Below, one piece after another: positions 50,169 through 58,837 of a stretch of DNA of 64,000 nt. The notes under the pieces are model-generated. The model had not been told where the DNA came from, made no database searches, and saw only the letters and a list, made by a program, of their open reading frames with translations. The stretch is taken from NCBI RefSeq assembly GCF_003254565.1, contig NZ_QJRI01000178.1:186001-250000 (forward strand). The letters are read 5' to 3'. Within the stretch, counting starts at the first letter, position 1, and every line of letters starts with the position of its first letter. A program made the position numbers and the translations under genes. The stretch is from Flavobacterium nitrogenifigens. Its GTDB lineage: Bacteria > Bacteroidota > Bacteroidia > Flavobacteriales > Flavobacteriaceae.

Positions 50169-50286
50169 GTGGTTATTTTGATAGATAATTAATTAAACCC
50201 ATAAATGTATGAAATAAAGTAAATCAATTTGGATTTTGTATTTTTGTCTAACTAAATATGTACAATTGTTACAGCAAAAACCTATT

Positions 50287-50682
50287 TTGAACAAATCAAG
50301 AATCTATTATTTCTTAGTTTTTCTTTGCATTATTTTCGGTGGAATACTTTCAAGAAAAATCTCTTTTATTCCTTTATGGATCGGCGATTTTCTATATGCC
50401 GCGATGATTTACTTTTTAGTTCGAGTGTTTTTTCCATCAAAAAAGTTCTTCTTTATTATACTACTTTCTCTTTTTATTTGTTATTGCATTGAGTTTTTAC
50501 AGCTTTATCAAAGCGAATGGATTGTTGATCTTAGGAAAACACTTTTGGGCAAATATGTATTAGGTCAAGGATTTTTATGGTCTGATATTCTTGCTTATAC
50601 GTTTGGAATTGCAATTGCCTTTATTACTGAAAAATCATTTTTAAAACACTACAATCATGAATCTAGTTTTCGCATCAAATAA
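50287..50682 (+). CDS. DUF2809 family membrane protein
   Basis: About 131 residues with four or five helices, matching DUF2809 (ILSRKISFIPLWIGDFLYAA, FFPSKKFFFIILLSLFIC, QLYQSEWIVDLRKTLLGKYV, GQGFLWSDILAYTFGIA). The open frame extends up to 50236, but TATTTTTG (50239-50246, a -7 box) overlaps that start. The in-frame TTG at 50287 (MNKSRIYYFL), or one at 50266, is therefore more likely. The function of the family is unknown. Its end overlaps the next gene by 26 bases, which implies coupling to the pyrophosphatase gene. Confidence 0.75.
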   Translation: MNKSRIYYFLVFLCIIFGGILSRKISFIPLWIGDFLYAAMIYFLVRVFFPSKKFFFIILLSLFICYCIEFLQLYQSEWIVDLRKTLLGKYVLGQGFLWSDILAYTFGIAIAFITEKSFLKHYNHESSFRIK

Positions 50683-51235
50683 CAAAAATAAAATTGCAGA
50701 AATTCAAAGCATGCTTCCAGAAAGCATTAAAATTTTAAGCTTAGAAGATATTAATTGTCTAGAAGACATTCCAGAAACAGCAGATACAATAGAAGGTAAT
50801 GCTATTTTAAAAGCTGATTATGTAACCGAAAAATATGGTTATGATTGTTTTGCTGATGATACAGGTCTGGAAGTAAATGCTTTAAATGGAGAACCTGGAG
50901 TTTATTCTGCGAGATATGCAGGCGAGCAAAAAAATGCCGATGATAACATGGATAAGCTTTTAGAAGCTTTAAAAAATGAAGAAAACCGCAGTGCGCAGTT
51001 CAAGACCGTTATAACTTTAAACCTTAATGGAAAACAATATTTGTTTACCGGAATTGCAAAAGGAGAAATTACTTTAACCAAAACAGGCACAAATGGTTTT
51101 GGTTATGATCCTATTTTTAAACCCGAAAATTTTACTGAAACCTTTGCAGAACTGCCTTTGGAAACAAAAAATGAAATAGGCCATCGCGGAAAAGCGGTTA
51201 AGCAACTCATTGATTTCCTGAGCACCACAAAATAA
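50657..51235 (+). CDS. rdgB: XTP/dITP diphosphohydrolase (RdgB/HAM1)
   Basis: A 192-residue enzyme hydrolysing non-canonical purine nucleotides (XTP, ITP, dITP) to monophosphates, cleaning the nucleotide pool. It has FASNNKNKIAEIQSML (about 5-20), CFADDTGLEVNALNGEPGVYS (about 67-87, in two runs), TGTNGFGYDPIFKP (about 144-157) and KNEIGHRGKAVKQL (about 173-186). All HAM1 signature stretches are present and the length is normal. The start ATG overlaps the DUF2809 gene. Cytosolic. Confidence 0.93.
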   Translation: MNLVFASNNKNKIAEIQSMLPESIKILSLEDINCLEDIPETADTIEGNAILKADYVTEKYGYDCFADDTGLEVNALNGEPGVYSARYAGEQKNADDNMDKLLEALKNEENRSAQFKTVITLNLNGKQYLFTGIAKGEITLTKTGTNGFGYDPIFKPENFTETFAELPLETKNEIGHRGKAVKQLIDFLSTTK

Positions 51236-51410
51236 TTGTTTAAAATACAACATTTTAGAAGCTAAATTTTACATTTTACGACGTAATTTTTGGCGTGTTT
51301 CCTCATTTGTTGGAAAAATTTATTTTAATAAAACTGTAACTTTTTGATAATCAATTCCTAACAAATACATAATTCTTAAAATTGCATTAGTTTATCTGAA
51401 TAATTAACAG

Positions 51411-51418
51411 TAATTTTG
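51411..51418 (+). promoter_or_regulatory. -7 box of the second DEAD-box helicase gene
   Basis: TAATTTTG, matching TAnnTTTG, 20 bases before the start codon. No strong -33 box seen. Confidence 0.4.
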
Positions 51419-51438
51419 CACCCTATTTTAAAACACAT

Positions 51439-53358
51439 ATGAATAAATTTGAACAATTAGGATTGAATGAATCGTTACTGAAGGCGATTTTAGATCTAGG
51501 ATTTGAAAATCCGTCAGAGGTACAGGAAAAGGCGATTCCCCTATTATTGGAAAAAGACACGGATATGGTTGCGTTGGCTCAAACAGGGACAGGGAAAACG
51601 GCAGCTTTCGGTTTTCCGCTAATTCAAAAAATTGATGCCGACAACAGAAATACACAAGCATTAGTTTTATCGCCAACACGCGAGTTATGTTTACAGATTA
51701 CTAACGAACTTAAAAACTACTCTAAATACGAAAAAGGTATTAATGTGGTAGCAGTTTACGGAGGAGCTAGTATAACAGAGCAAGCAAGAGAAATAAAGAG
51801 AGGTGCACAAATTATTGTGGCAACTCCAGGAAGAATGCAAGACATGATTAACAGAGGTTTAGTAAACATTAAAAACATAGATTACTGTGTTCTTGATGAG
51901 GCTGACGAAATGTTAAACATGGGATTCTATGATGATATCGTATCTATTTTATCAGATACTCCAGACGAAAAAAGCACATGGTTGTTCTCTGCAACTATGC
52001 CGCAAGAGGTTGCTAGAATTGCAAAACAATTTATGAGCGAACCAGTTGAGATTACTGTTGGTGCTAAAAACTCAGGTTCATCTACGGTTTCTCACGAATT
52101 TTATTTAGTAAATGCTCGTGATCGTTACGAAGCTTTAAAACGTTTAGCTGATGCTAATCCAGACATTTTCTCTGTAGTTTTCTGTCGTACAAAAAGAGAC
52201 ACACAAGCTATTGCTGAGAAGTTAATTGAAGATGGATATAGCGCCGCTGCGTTACACGGAGATTTATCTCAAGCACAACGTGATGGTGTAATGAAATCGT
52301 TCCGTGGAAGACAAATTCAGATGCTTGTTGCTACTGACGTTGCTGCACGTGGTATTGACGTTGATAACGTAACACACGTTGTAAACTACCAATTACCTGA
52401 CGAAATCGAAACTTACAACCACCGTTCCGGTCGTACTGGTAGAGCTGGAAAATTAGGAACTTCTATTGTAATTGTTACAAAAAGCGAGTTACGTAAAATT
52501 TCTTCTATCGAGAGAATCATCAAACAAAAATTCGAAGAAAAAACTATTCCTTCTGGAATCGAAATCTGCGAAATTCAGCTATTACACTTAGCAAACAAAA
52601 TTAAAGATACTGAGGTTGATCACGAAATTGACAACTACTTACCAGCAATCAATAATGTTCTTGAAGATTTATCTAAAGAAGAATTGATTAAGAAAATGGT
52701 TTCAGTAGAATTTAACCGTTTCATCACTTATTACAAGAAAAACAGAGATATCTCTGTAGGTGGTGGCGAAAGACGTGAAAGAGGCGATTCTGAACCAAGA
52801 GAATTCAGCAATAATGGAGCAGTTCGTTATTTTGTGAACATCGGTTCTAGAGACAACTTCGACTGGATGTCATTAAAAGATTACTTGAAAGAAACATTAG
52901 ATTTAGGTCGTGATGATATCTTTAAAGTAGATGTAAAAGAAGGTTTCTCTTTCTTTAACACAGATCCACAGCATACAGACAAAGTAATGGACGTTTTAAA
53001 CAACGTACAATTAGAAGGTCGTCGTATTAATGTTGAGATTTCTAAAAATGACGGTGGCGGAAGACGTGACCACAACAACCGTGGTGGCGGAAGACGTGAT
53101 TCTGGAAGAAGAGAAGGAAACTTCGCTCCAAGACGTGAAGGCGGATTCAGAAGCGATAGAGGTTCTTCAAGAGACGGAGGTTCACGCGAAGGCGGATCTC
53201 GTGATGGAGGTTTTAGAAGCGACAGAAACTCATCTTCAAGAAGAGAAGGCGGTTTTAGAAGCTCTGCTCCAAGAAACGAAGGTGGTTCAGATAGAGCTCC
53301 AAGACGTTCAGAAAACTTCGGAGATAGTTCAAGACCAAGAAGATCAAGAAGAGATTAA
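51439..53358 (+). CDS. DEAD-box RNA helicase, CsdA/DeaD-like, with RGG-like tail
   Basis: A 639-residue RNA helicase, likely cold-shock/ribosome assembly type. Its motifs are complete: Q-motif (GFENPSEVQ), AQTGTGKT, PTREL, TPGRMQD, DEAD (VLDEADEML), SAT, TDVAARGID, HRSGRTGR. A DbpA-like RNA-binding domain follows (about 453-530: RYFVNIGSRDNFDWMSLKDY, ILRRPSN-type region GRRINVEIS). The last ~110 residues are a repetitive Arg/Gly/Ser-rich stretch with units such as RREGGFRSDR and GGSRDGG, an RGG-like, disordered RNA-binding tail. This tail lies in a region of high codon repetition. Monocistronic. Confidence 0.93.
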   Translation: MNKFEQLGLNESLLKAILDLGFENPSEVQEKAIPLLLEKDTDMVALAQTGTGKTAAFGFPLIQKIDADNRNTQALVLSPTRELCLQITNELKNYSKYEKGINVVAVYGGASITEQAREIKRGAQIIVATPGRMQDMINRGLVNIKNIDYCVLDEADEMLNMGFYDDIVSILSDTPDEKSTWLFSATMPQEVARIAKQFMSEPVEITVGAKNSGSSTVSHEFYLVNARDRYEALKRLADANPDIFSVVFCRTKRDTQAIAEKLIEDGYSAAALHGDLSQAQRDGVMKSFRGRQIQMLVATDVAARGIDVDNVTHVVNYQLPDEIETYNHRSGRTGRAGKLGTSIVIVTKSELRKISSIERIIKQKFEEKTIPSGIEICEIQLLHLANKIKDTEVDHEIDNYLPAINNVLEDLSKEELIKKMVSVEFNRFITYYKKNRDISVGGGERRERGDSEPREFSNNGAVRYFVNIGSRDNFDWMSLKDYLKETLDLGRDDIFKVDVKEGFSFFNTDPQHTDKVMDVLNNVQLEGRRINVEISKNDGGGRRDHNNRGGGRRDSGRREGNFAPRREGGFRSDRGSSRDGGSREGGSRDGGFRSDRNSSSRREGGFRSSAPRNEGGSDRAPRRSENFGDSSRPRRSRRD

Positions 53359-53380
53359 TACTTCAATTTCTTAAAATACA

Positions 53381-53421
53381 AAATCCCAAATTCCAATTTT
53401 ATACGGAATTTGGGATTTTTT
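53381..53421 (+). terminator. terminator
   Basis: Perfect 14-bp stem AAATCCCAAATTCC / GGAATTTGGGATTT with a 10-base loop and a T-run. Confidence 0.88.
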
Positions 53422-53531
53422 CTTATATCCAATAATCTTATCAATGTCTTTGTTAATTTTCTTATAATTAAATTCCAAGACTGCGAGATATTTAATCCCT
53501 ATTTACTACTTTTAGAGCTTTAAATCAGGAT

Positions 53532-54314
53532 ATGAAATATTTCGCAATTTTCTTTTTTACACTTCTCGCTAACATTGGTTTTGCGCAAGATACGCAAGAT
53601 GCACAGCCAACAGTTCCACAAAGAGTTTCAGGTTACGTTATCAATGACGACAGCAAACAACCACTTGCTGGAGTAAACATCATTAACACCAACAAAGTGC
53701 GTGGTGCAAAATCTGACGAAAAAGGATATTTTGAAATTGATGTACAAGTCAACGATACGCTACATTTTTCTATCCTAGGATTTCAATCGCTAAGAATCAG
53801 AGTTACAAATGACTGGATTAAAAATAAAGTAACTAGAATTCAGCTTACCGAAAAAGCAATTGCTTTGGAAGAGGTTGTTATTGCTCCGTTCTCTCTAACA
53901 GGATATCTTGAAATTGACTCAAAATTAATTCCAACAAAAGAAAACTATCGTTACAGTATTTCTGGTCTTACACAAGGTTATGAAGCTGGAGAATATGCAC
54001 CAAATGCCTTTGGAAAAGTCCTCGGTTCCATTTTCAATCCTGCCGATATGCTCTATAATTTCTTTGGAAAGAATGGAAAAGAACTCAAGAAGCTAAAGGA
54101 AATGAAAAAGGATGACACTGTACGAACACTTTTAGAATCTAAATACGATCGCGAAACGGTTGCAGTATTATTAGGCATTAGCAAAGACGAAATTCCTGAA
54201 ATTATGCATCGTTGCAATTATTCTGATTCATTCATTCAGACAGCAAATGACCTCCAGATTATGGATGCAATCAGTGCTTGTTACGAACAGTATAAAGTTT
54301 TGAAACGAAATTAA
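53532..54314 (+). CDS. secreted CarboxypepD_reg-like domain protein
   Basis: A 260-residue protein with a signal peptide (MKYFAIFFFTLLANIGFAQ). A carboxypeptidase-regulatory-like domain (about 34-105) has VSGYVINDDSKQPLAGVNI and KSDEKGYFEIDVQVNDTLHF, FSILGFQSLRI, which is the typical signature of the domain that also begins SusC/TonB receptors. A separate helical region follows with LKKLKEMKKDDTVRTLL and AVLLGISKDEIPEIMHR. There is no plug or barrel, so it is not a receptor. Outer-membrane or periplasmic role unknown. It ends at the terminator 54334. Confidence 0.82.
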   Translation: MKYFAIFFFTLLANIGFAQDTQDAQPTVPQRVSGYVINDDSKQPLAGVNIINTNKVRGAKSDEKGYFEIDVQVNDTLHFSILGFQSLRIRVTNDWIKNKVTRIQLTEKAIALEEVVIAPFSLTGYLEIDSKLIPTKENYRYSISGLTQGYEAGEYAPNAFGKVLGSIFNPADMLYNFFGKNGKELKKLKEMKKDDTVRTLLESKYDRETVAVLLGISKDEIPEIMHRCNYSDSFIQTANDLQIMDAISACYEQYKVLKRN

Positions 54315-54333
54315 ACTCACAACATAAAAAATC

Positions 54334-54366
54334 AATCCTCATTTTTAAAACTGAGGATTTTTTTTT
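54334..54366 (+). terminator. terminator
   Basis: Stem AATCCTCA / TGAGGATT around a 10-base loop, followed by nine T. Confidence 0.8.
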
Positions 54367-54406
54367 GTTTTAAATATAACTACTAACAACCTAAACCACA
54401 AAAAAA

Positions 54407-54745
54407 ATGTCTACAATACCTTTTCAGACGATCGATTGGAGTCAAATTGAAAAAACAGAACACATAGGAGAAACCGGAACAGCTTATTGGCAGACCATAC
54501 AATTAGGAGGTCTACGTGTTCGAAAAGTTGTTTACAGTAAAAATTATCTTGCTGATCACTGGTGCCAAAAAGGACACATTGTACATTGTTTGAAAGGGGA
54601 TTTCATCAGCGAATTAGATAACGGTGAAAAAATGACATTAACAAAAGGAATGACTTATATTGTTTCTGACGATATGAGTTCTCATCGCTCTATTACAACT
54701 AAAGGTGTCGAATTGCTAATAATAGACGGGGACTTTTTAGTTTAG
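54407..54745 (+). CDS. DHCW-motif cupin-fold protein
   Basis: A 112-residue soluble protein with a beta-rich cupin fold. The segment YLADHWCQKGHIVHCLKG (about 45-62) contains the Asp-His, Trp-Cys and His residues of the DHCW group, followed by FISELDNGEKMTLTKGMTYIV and DDMSSHRSITTKGVELLIIDG. The conserved His/Cys may bind a metal ion. The physiological role is unknown. It stands alone with a palindromic repeat directly behind the stop codon. Confidence 0.85.
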   Translation: MSTIPFQTIDWSQIEKTEHIGETGTAYWQTIQLGGLRVRKVVYSKNYLADHWCQKGHIVHCLKGDFISELDNGEKMTLTKGMTYIVSDDMSSHRSITTKGVELLIIDGDFLV

Positions 54746-54812
54746 TCTCAGTTTAGTTTACAGTCTCAGTGTGCAGTTTTATAAAACCGAGTACTGAGAC
54801 TGTGACTGAAAA
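54746..54812. repeat. ACTG-type palindromic element
   Basis: The left arm (TTTACAGTCTCAGTGTGCAG, about 54757-54776) pairs imperfectly with the right arm (ACTGAGACTGTGACTGAAAA, about 54793-54812). Same family as 12730. Located between convergent genes. Confidence 0.6.
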
Positions 54813-54816
54813 CTAT

Positions 54817-56277
54817 TTATTTAACTGGTATATTAGAAAGAATTTCTAATACAAATCTCCAATATTTTTGAGCAGAAGAAATACTTGCTCTTTCATCTGG
54901 AGAATGTGCTCCGTGAATAGTTGGACCGAAAGAAATCATGTCCATATCTGGATAATTTGTTCCTAAAATTCCGCACTCTAAACCAGCATGACAAGCCACA
55001 ACTTTTGGCTGTTCGCCATTTTGTTTTTCGTATATCTCTTTTAAAACTTCTAAGATTTCAGAATTTACATTTGGCGTCCATCCTGGATAAGAACCAGAAA
55101 GTTCTACTTCGCATCCAACCAATTCAAAAGCAGAACGTAACGAATTAGCCAAATCAAATTTTGAAGATTCAACAGAAGAACGTGTTAAACACCCAACCAA
55201 AATCTCTCCGTCTTTGATAACAACACGAGCAATATTGTTTGAAGTTTCAACCAGGTCTACCATATCAGCACTCATTTTATAAACCCCATTCTGAGCTGCA
55301 TAAATCGCTCTGATAATTCCTTCTTGAACACCAAGCTCCATTACTTTCTCAGGCAAATCGCCTTTTACGATTTCAATAGATAAGTTTGGTTCAGTTGTTT
55401 TATATTCTGCTTTAATATCAGAAATGATTTCCTGCATATCATAAACATAAGCCTCATCAAACATCTGAGAAATAATTACTTTGGCAACACTTTCTCTCGG
55501 AATTGCATTTCTAAGACTTCCTCCGTTAATTTCAACAATCTGCAAACCGAAGTTTTCAAATGCATCAAATAACAAACGGTTCATGATTTTGTTGGCATTT
55601 CCTAGACCTTTATTAATATCCATTCCTGAATGCCCTCCATTTAGTCCTTTTACTGTAATGGTATAACCAACAGAACCTTCTGGAACTTCTTCTTCATGAT
55701 ACGTTCTTGTTGCTGTTACATCAATTCCACCAGCGCAACCGATATCAATTTCATCATCTTCTTCAGTATCCAAATTCAATAAAATCTGACCTTGAAGAAT
55801 TCCTCCTTTTAAGTTTAAAGCTCCTGTCATTCCAGTTTCTTCATCAATGGTAAACAAAGCTTCAATTGCAGGATGCGGAATATCTTTGCTTTCTAGAATA
55901 GCCATAATAGTTGCCACTCCTAGCCCATTGTCTGCTCCAAGTGTTGTGCCACGCGCGCGAACCCAGTCACCATCAACATACATATCGATTCCTTGAGTAT
56001 CAAAATCAAAAACTGTATCTGCATTTTTTTGGTGCACCATATCTAAATGCCCTTGCATAACGATTGGTTTACGGTTTTCCATTCCTGGAGTTGCCGGTTT
56101 TCTAATGATTACGTTTCTGATTTCATCTTCGAAAGTTTCTAGACCTAAGCTGTTTCCAAAGTTCTTCATAAACTCAATTACACGCTCTTCTTTCTTCGAT
56201 GGACGCGGAACAGCATTTAAATCTGCAAATTTGTTCCAAAGTGCTTTTGGCTCCAGATTTCTTATTTCTTGACTCAT
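54817..56277 (-). CDS. pepD: aminoacyl-histidine dipeptidase (PepD)
   Basis: A 486-residue cytosolic M20-family zinc dipeptidase from the ATG at 56277 (MSQEIRNLEPKALW). The TTG at 56301 only extends into leader DNA. Metal and catalytic residues are visible in QGHLDMVHQKN (about 77-87), TTLGADNGLGVATIM (about 116-130), TIDEETGMTGA with the catalytic Glu, CHAGLECGILG and PTIHGAHSPDERASI near the end. It cleaves dipeptides with C-terminal His (carnosine-type) and broad X-Xaa dipeptides. Monocistronic; a palindromic element follows upstream of the next gene. Confidence 0.94.
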   Translation of the reverse strand: MSQEIRNLEPKALWNKFADLNAVPRPSKKEERVIEFMKNFGNSLGLETFEDEIRNVIIRKPATPGMENRKPIVMQGHLDMVHQKNADTVFDFDTQGIDMYVDGDWVRARGTTLGADNGLGVATIMAILESKDIPHPAIEALFTIDEETGMTGALNLKGGILQGQILLNLDTEEDDEIDIGCAGGIDVTATRTYHEEEVPEGSVGYTITVKGLNGGHSGMDINKGLGNANKIMNRLLFDAFENFGLQIVEINGGSLRNAIPRESVAKVIISQMFDEAYVYDMQEIISDIKAEYKTTEPNLSIEIVKGDLPEKVMELGVQEGIIRAIYAAQNGVYKMSADMVDLVETSNNIARVVIKDGEILVGCLTRSSVESSKFDLANSLRSAFELVGCEVELSGSYPGWTPNVNSEILEVLKEIYEKQNGEQPKVVACHAGLECGILGTNYPDMDMISFGPTIHGAHSPDERASISSAQKYWRFVLEILSNIPVK

Positions 56278-56336
56278 TATATTTTGTTTGATGTTTAACA
56301 ATTAACAGCTTCAAAGTTACAAAGTTTAATTGCTTT

Positions 56337-56430
56337 TTTGCCACGAATTGTACGAATTAGCACAAATTAAAACGGCTCTAAAACTGAATAAATCAATAAT
56401 TACCGAAAATTCGTAGAATTCGTGACAAAC
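56337..56430. repeat. CCACGAATT palindromic element (left of DUF3810)
   Basis: TTTGCCACGAATTGTACGAATT (about 56337-56358) and, inverted, AATTCGTAGAATTCGTGACAAA (about 56408-56429). It is similar to the element 57548-57650 on the other side of the DUF3810 gene. Confidence 0.65.
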
Positions 56431-56483
56431 TTTTTTCGATCATTCGATATTGTATTTATATTTACGTATCTAAAATTTACCTT

Positions 56484-57545
56484 GTGAAATCAAAATACGT
56501 TTTACCCTTATTTCTAATAGTTCAGATTATTTTTTATAAAATCCTTCCGTACTTTCCAGATTTTGTGGAGGGTTTTTATAGCAAAAACTTATTTGTTAGA
56601 ATTTCCCATTTTTCAAGAACGCTTTTAGGCAAAGTCCCATTTTCTGTTGGTGACATCATTTATGCTCTTTTACTAATTTCTATAATTAGCTGGTTTTGGA
56701 AAATCAGAAAAACTTGGAGAACAGATTGGAAAGATCACCTTCTAACAATGTTGGGTAAGATTTCTGTTTTTTACTTTTTCTTCCATCTGCTTTGGGCTTT
56801 CAATTATTATCGCAAACCTCTTTTTGAAAAAATGGAAATCAAGAGAGAATATACTGATGCTGATCTTTTAAATTTCACTAAAAGATTAATTGCTAAGACA
56901 AATGAAGTTCAGCTTCAAATAACAAAAAATGACAGTGCTAAAGTTGTTTTTCCATACTCTCAAAAAGAATCATTTCAGTTGATTTTAAACGGTTATGATA
57001 ATTTAGCAAAAGAACACCCTTATTTTAAATACGAAACATTAAGCGTAAAAAACTCATTATTCAGCGTTCCATTGACTTACATGGGCTTTGGAGGTTACTT
57101 AAATCCTTTTACAAACGAAGCTCAGATTAATTATTTATTGCCAATGCATAACTTCCCTCTCACCACATCTCACGAAATGGCACATCAGATTGGTTTTGCT
57201 AGTGAAAGTGAATGCAATTTTATTGGCCTTTTGGCTTCTGTCAAAAATGACAATTTATACTATCAATATTCAGGATATAGTTTTACTTTAAGCTATTGTT
57301 TAGGAATTTGGAAATATAAAAATGAAAAGATATTTAACCAATTAAAGAAAACCGTTCACGTTGGAATTTTAAAAAACTTTCAAGAAAGCCATGATTTCTG
57401 GAAAAAATACGACACCTTTATAGACAAAGGCTTTCATTTTTTATGGGATAATTTTTTAAAAACGAATAACCAGAAAGATGGAATGGAAAGCTATAGTAAG
57501 TTCATCGATTTGACGATTAATTACTATAAAACAAGAGAACTATAA
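56484..57545 (+). CDS. DUF3810 family membrane-bound zinc-protease-like protein
   Basis: A 353-residue protein starting at a GTG codon. Three hydrophobic segments lie in the first ~115 residues (about 5-22, 53-74, 89-108), then a soluble domain with the metalloprotease signature HEMAHQIGF (about 235-243, HExxH) and ESECNFIGLL, where the Glu is a probable third ligand. It matches DUF3810, widely found in Bacteroidota without known substrate. The gene is flanked on both sides by CCACGAATT elements. A GTG start follows an AT-rich leader with no clear promoter. Confidence 0.88.
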   Translation: MKSKYVLPLFLIVQIIFYKILPYFPDFVEGFYSKNLFVRISHFSRTLLGKVPFSVGDIIYALLLISIISWFWKIRKTWRTDWKDHLLTMLGKISVFYFFFHLLWAFNYYRKPLFEKMEIKREYTDADLLNFTKRLIAKTNEVQLQITKNDSAKVVFPYSQKESFQLILNGYDNLAKEHPYFKYETLSVKNSLFSVPLTYMGFGGYLNPFTNEAQINYLLPMHNFPLTTSHEMAHQIGFASESECNFIGLLASVKNDNLYYQYSGYSFTLSYCLGIWKYKNEKIFNQLKKTVHVGILKNFQESHDFWKKYDTFIDKGFHFLWDNFLKTNNQKDGMESYSKFIDLTINYYKTREL

Positions 57546-57547
57546 AG

Positions 57548-57650
57548 TTTGCCACGAATTACACAAATTAGCACAAATTTTAGAAAACTCAACTTTAATC
57601 TATTCTGTTTGAGAAGTAATTCGAGAAATTTGAGTAATTCGTGGCAAAAA
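57548..57650. repeat. CCACGAATT palindromic element (right of DUF3810)
   Basis: TTTGCCACGAATTACACAAATT (about 57548-57569) with, inverted, AAATTTGAGTAATTCGTGGC (about 57627-57646). The second member of the pair. Confidence 0.65.
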
Positions 57651-57699
57651 ATAAAACATCAACTGTAACAAAAATGATTTCACAACTACTAATATAAAT

Positions 57700-58194
57700 A
57701 TGAGCGAAAATCTAGAACAGTCATTTGTTGCGCAGCTGCAGGCAAATCAGAATATAATCCACAAGATTTGTAGATTATATACTGCTGGCGAAGATGCTCA
57801 TAAAGACCTGTTTCAAGAGATTACCATTCAGCTTTGGAAAGCTTATCCAAAATTTAGAGGCGACAGTAAATTTTCGACTTGGACATATCGTGTTGCCTTA
57901 AACACAGCGATTACCTTATACCGCAAAACCAAAAGAACTATATCGACCGTAGATTATGAAAACCATCAGCATTTTGTAAAAGATGTTGACTACAATTATG
58001 AAGAAGAAGAACAGATTAAACTGATGTACAAAGCAGTTTATCAATTAAATGACATCGAAAAGGCATTAGTTTTTATGTATTTAGAAGACAAAGATTATCA
58101 AGAAATAGCTGAAACCCTAGGAATCAGCGAAGTGAATGCGCGCGTGAAAATGAACAGAATTAAGGGGAAACTTAAAAAAATACTAAATCCTTAA
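57700..58194 (+). CDS. ECF sigma factor
   Basis: A 164-residue sigma-70-family ECF factor. Region 2 is around GEDAHKDLFQEITIQLWKAY and FRGDSKFSTWTYRVALNTAI (about 30-70). Region 4 is LNDIEKALVFMYLEDKDYQE, then IAETLGISEVNARVKMNRIKGKL (about 115-160). There is no signal or Cys motif. The next gene (8 bases on) encodes a membrane protein with a cytoplasmic N-terminus and probably serves as its regulator. Its own promoter is not evident in the AT-rich leader. Confidence 0.92.
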   Translation: MSENLEQSFVAQLQANQNIIHKICRLYTAGEDAHKDLFQEITIQLWKAYPKFRGDSKFSTWTYRVALNTAITLYRKTKRTISTVDYENHQHFVKDVDYNYEEEEQIKLMYKAVYQLNDIEKALVFMYLEDKDYQEIAETLGISEVNARVKMNRIKGKLKKILNP

Positions 58195-58202
58195 AAATTA
58201 TT

Positions 58203-58835
58203 ATGAAAGAACTGGATTTATTAAAAAAAGACTGGCAAAAGAACTCTGATTCTTTTCAACAAATTTCTGAAAACGAAATCTATAAGATGATTCACAGAAA
58301 GTCATCTTCCATTGTAAAGTGGATTTTGATTATCAGTATTTTGGAAATTTCGTTTTGGACATTTTCAAACATTTTCATCAATACAGATGATGTCTTGCAC
58401 AAAATGAATCACCCTGAAATTGTAACCGCCTTAGAGTTCCTTACCTATTTCAATTATGTTGTAGTTTTAATTTTTGTTTACATTTTCTATAAAAACTACA
58501 AAACAATTTCGACCACAATAGCCACAAAATCTTTAATGAGCGCTATTTTAAAAACCCGTAAAACGGTTCAATATTATGTTTGGTACAATTTAGGAATGAT
58601 TGTAATTACAGCCATTTTAAGCTTCTTTATTGCTTTTGTATACAATCCAGACATGGAGTTTCTTAGAGAAAAGTTAGCCATGAACGGTAAAGCTATGTTT
58701 GTTACAATTGGTATATTATTCCTTGTAATTTTAGGCTTTTTTGGATTGTTCTGGTGTTTCTATAGAGTGATTTACGGAACACTTTTACGCAGATTATATA
58801 CTAATTATAAAGAATTGAAAAAAATTGATTTTTAA
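58203..58835 (+). CDS. membrane protein, putative sigma-factor partner
   Basis: A 210-residue protein with a soluble N-terminal part of about 37 residues (MKELDLLKKDWQKNSDSFQQ, then ISENEIYKMI) and four or so hydrophobic helices (about 38-58, 78-95, 122-144, 160-182). Ending on the cytosolic side with LLRRLYTNYKELKKIDF, it looks like an anti-sigma-type sensor. No zinc-binding HxxxCxxC motif is present, so it is not a ZAS anti-sigma. The gene starts 8 bases after the sigma-factor stop, implying coupling. A specific signal cannot be read. Confidence 0.6.
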   Translation: MKELDLLKKDWQKNSDSFQQISENEIYKMIHRKSSSIVKWILIISILEISFWTFSNIFINTDDVLHKMNHPEIVTALEFLTYFNYVVVLIFVYIFYKNYKTISTTIATKSLMSAILKTRKTVQYYVWYNLGMIVITAILSFFIAFVYNPDMEFLREKLAMNGKAMFVTIGILFLVILGFFGLFWCFYRVIYGTLLRRLYTNYKELKKIDF

Positions 58836-58837
58836 AT

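Noticed and set aside
50236..50286. TTG start of the DUF2809 gene
   Set aside because: The start region overlaps TATTTTTG (50239-50246), which looks like the promoter. A downstream start is more likely.
56278..56301. TTG start of pepD
   Set aside because: It adds only eight AT-derived residues. The ATG at 56277 is the clear family start.
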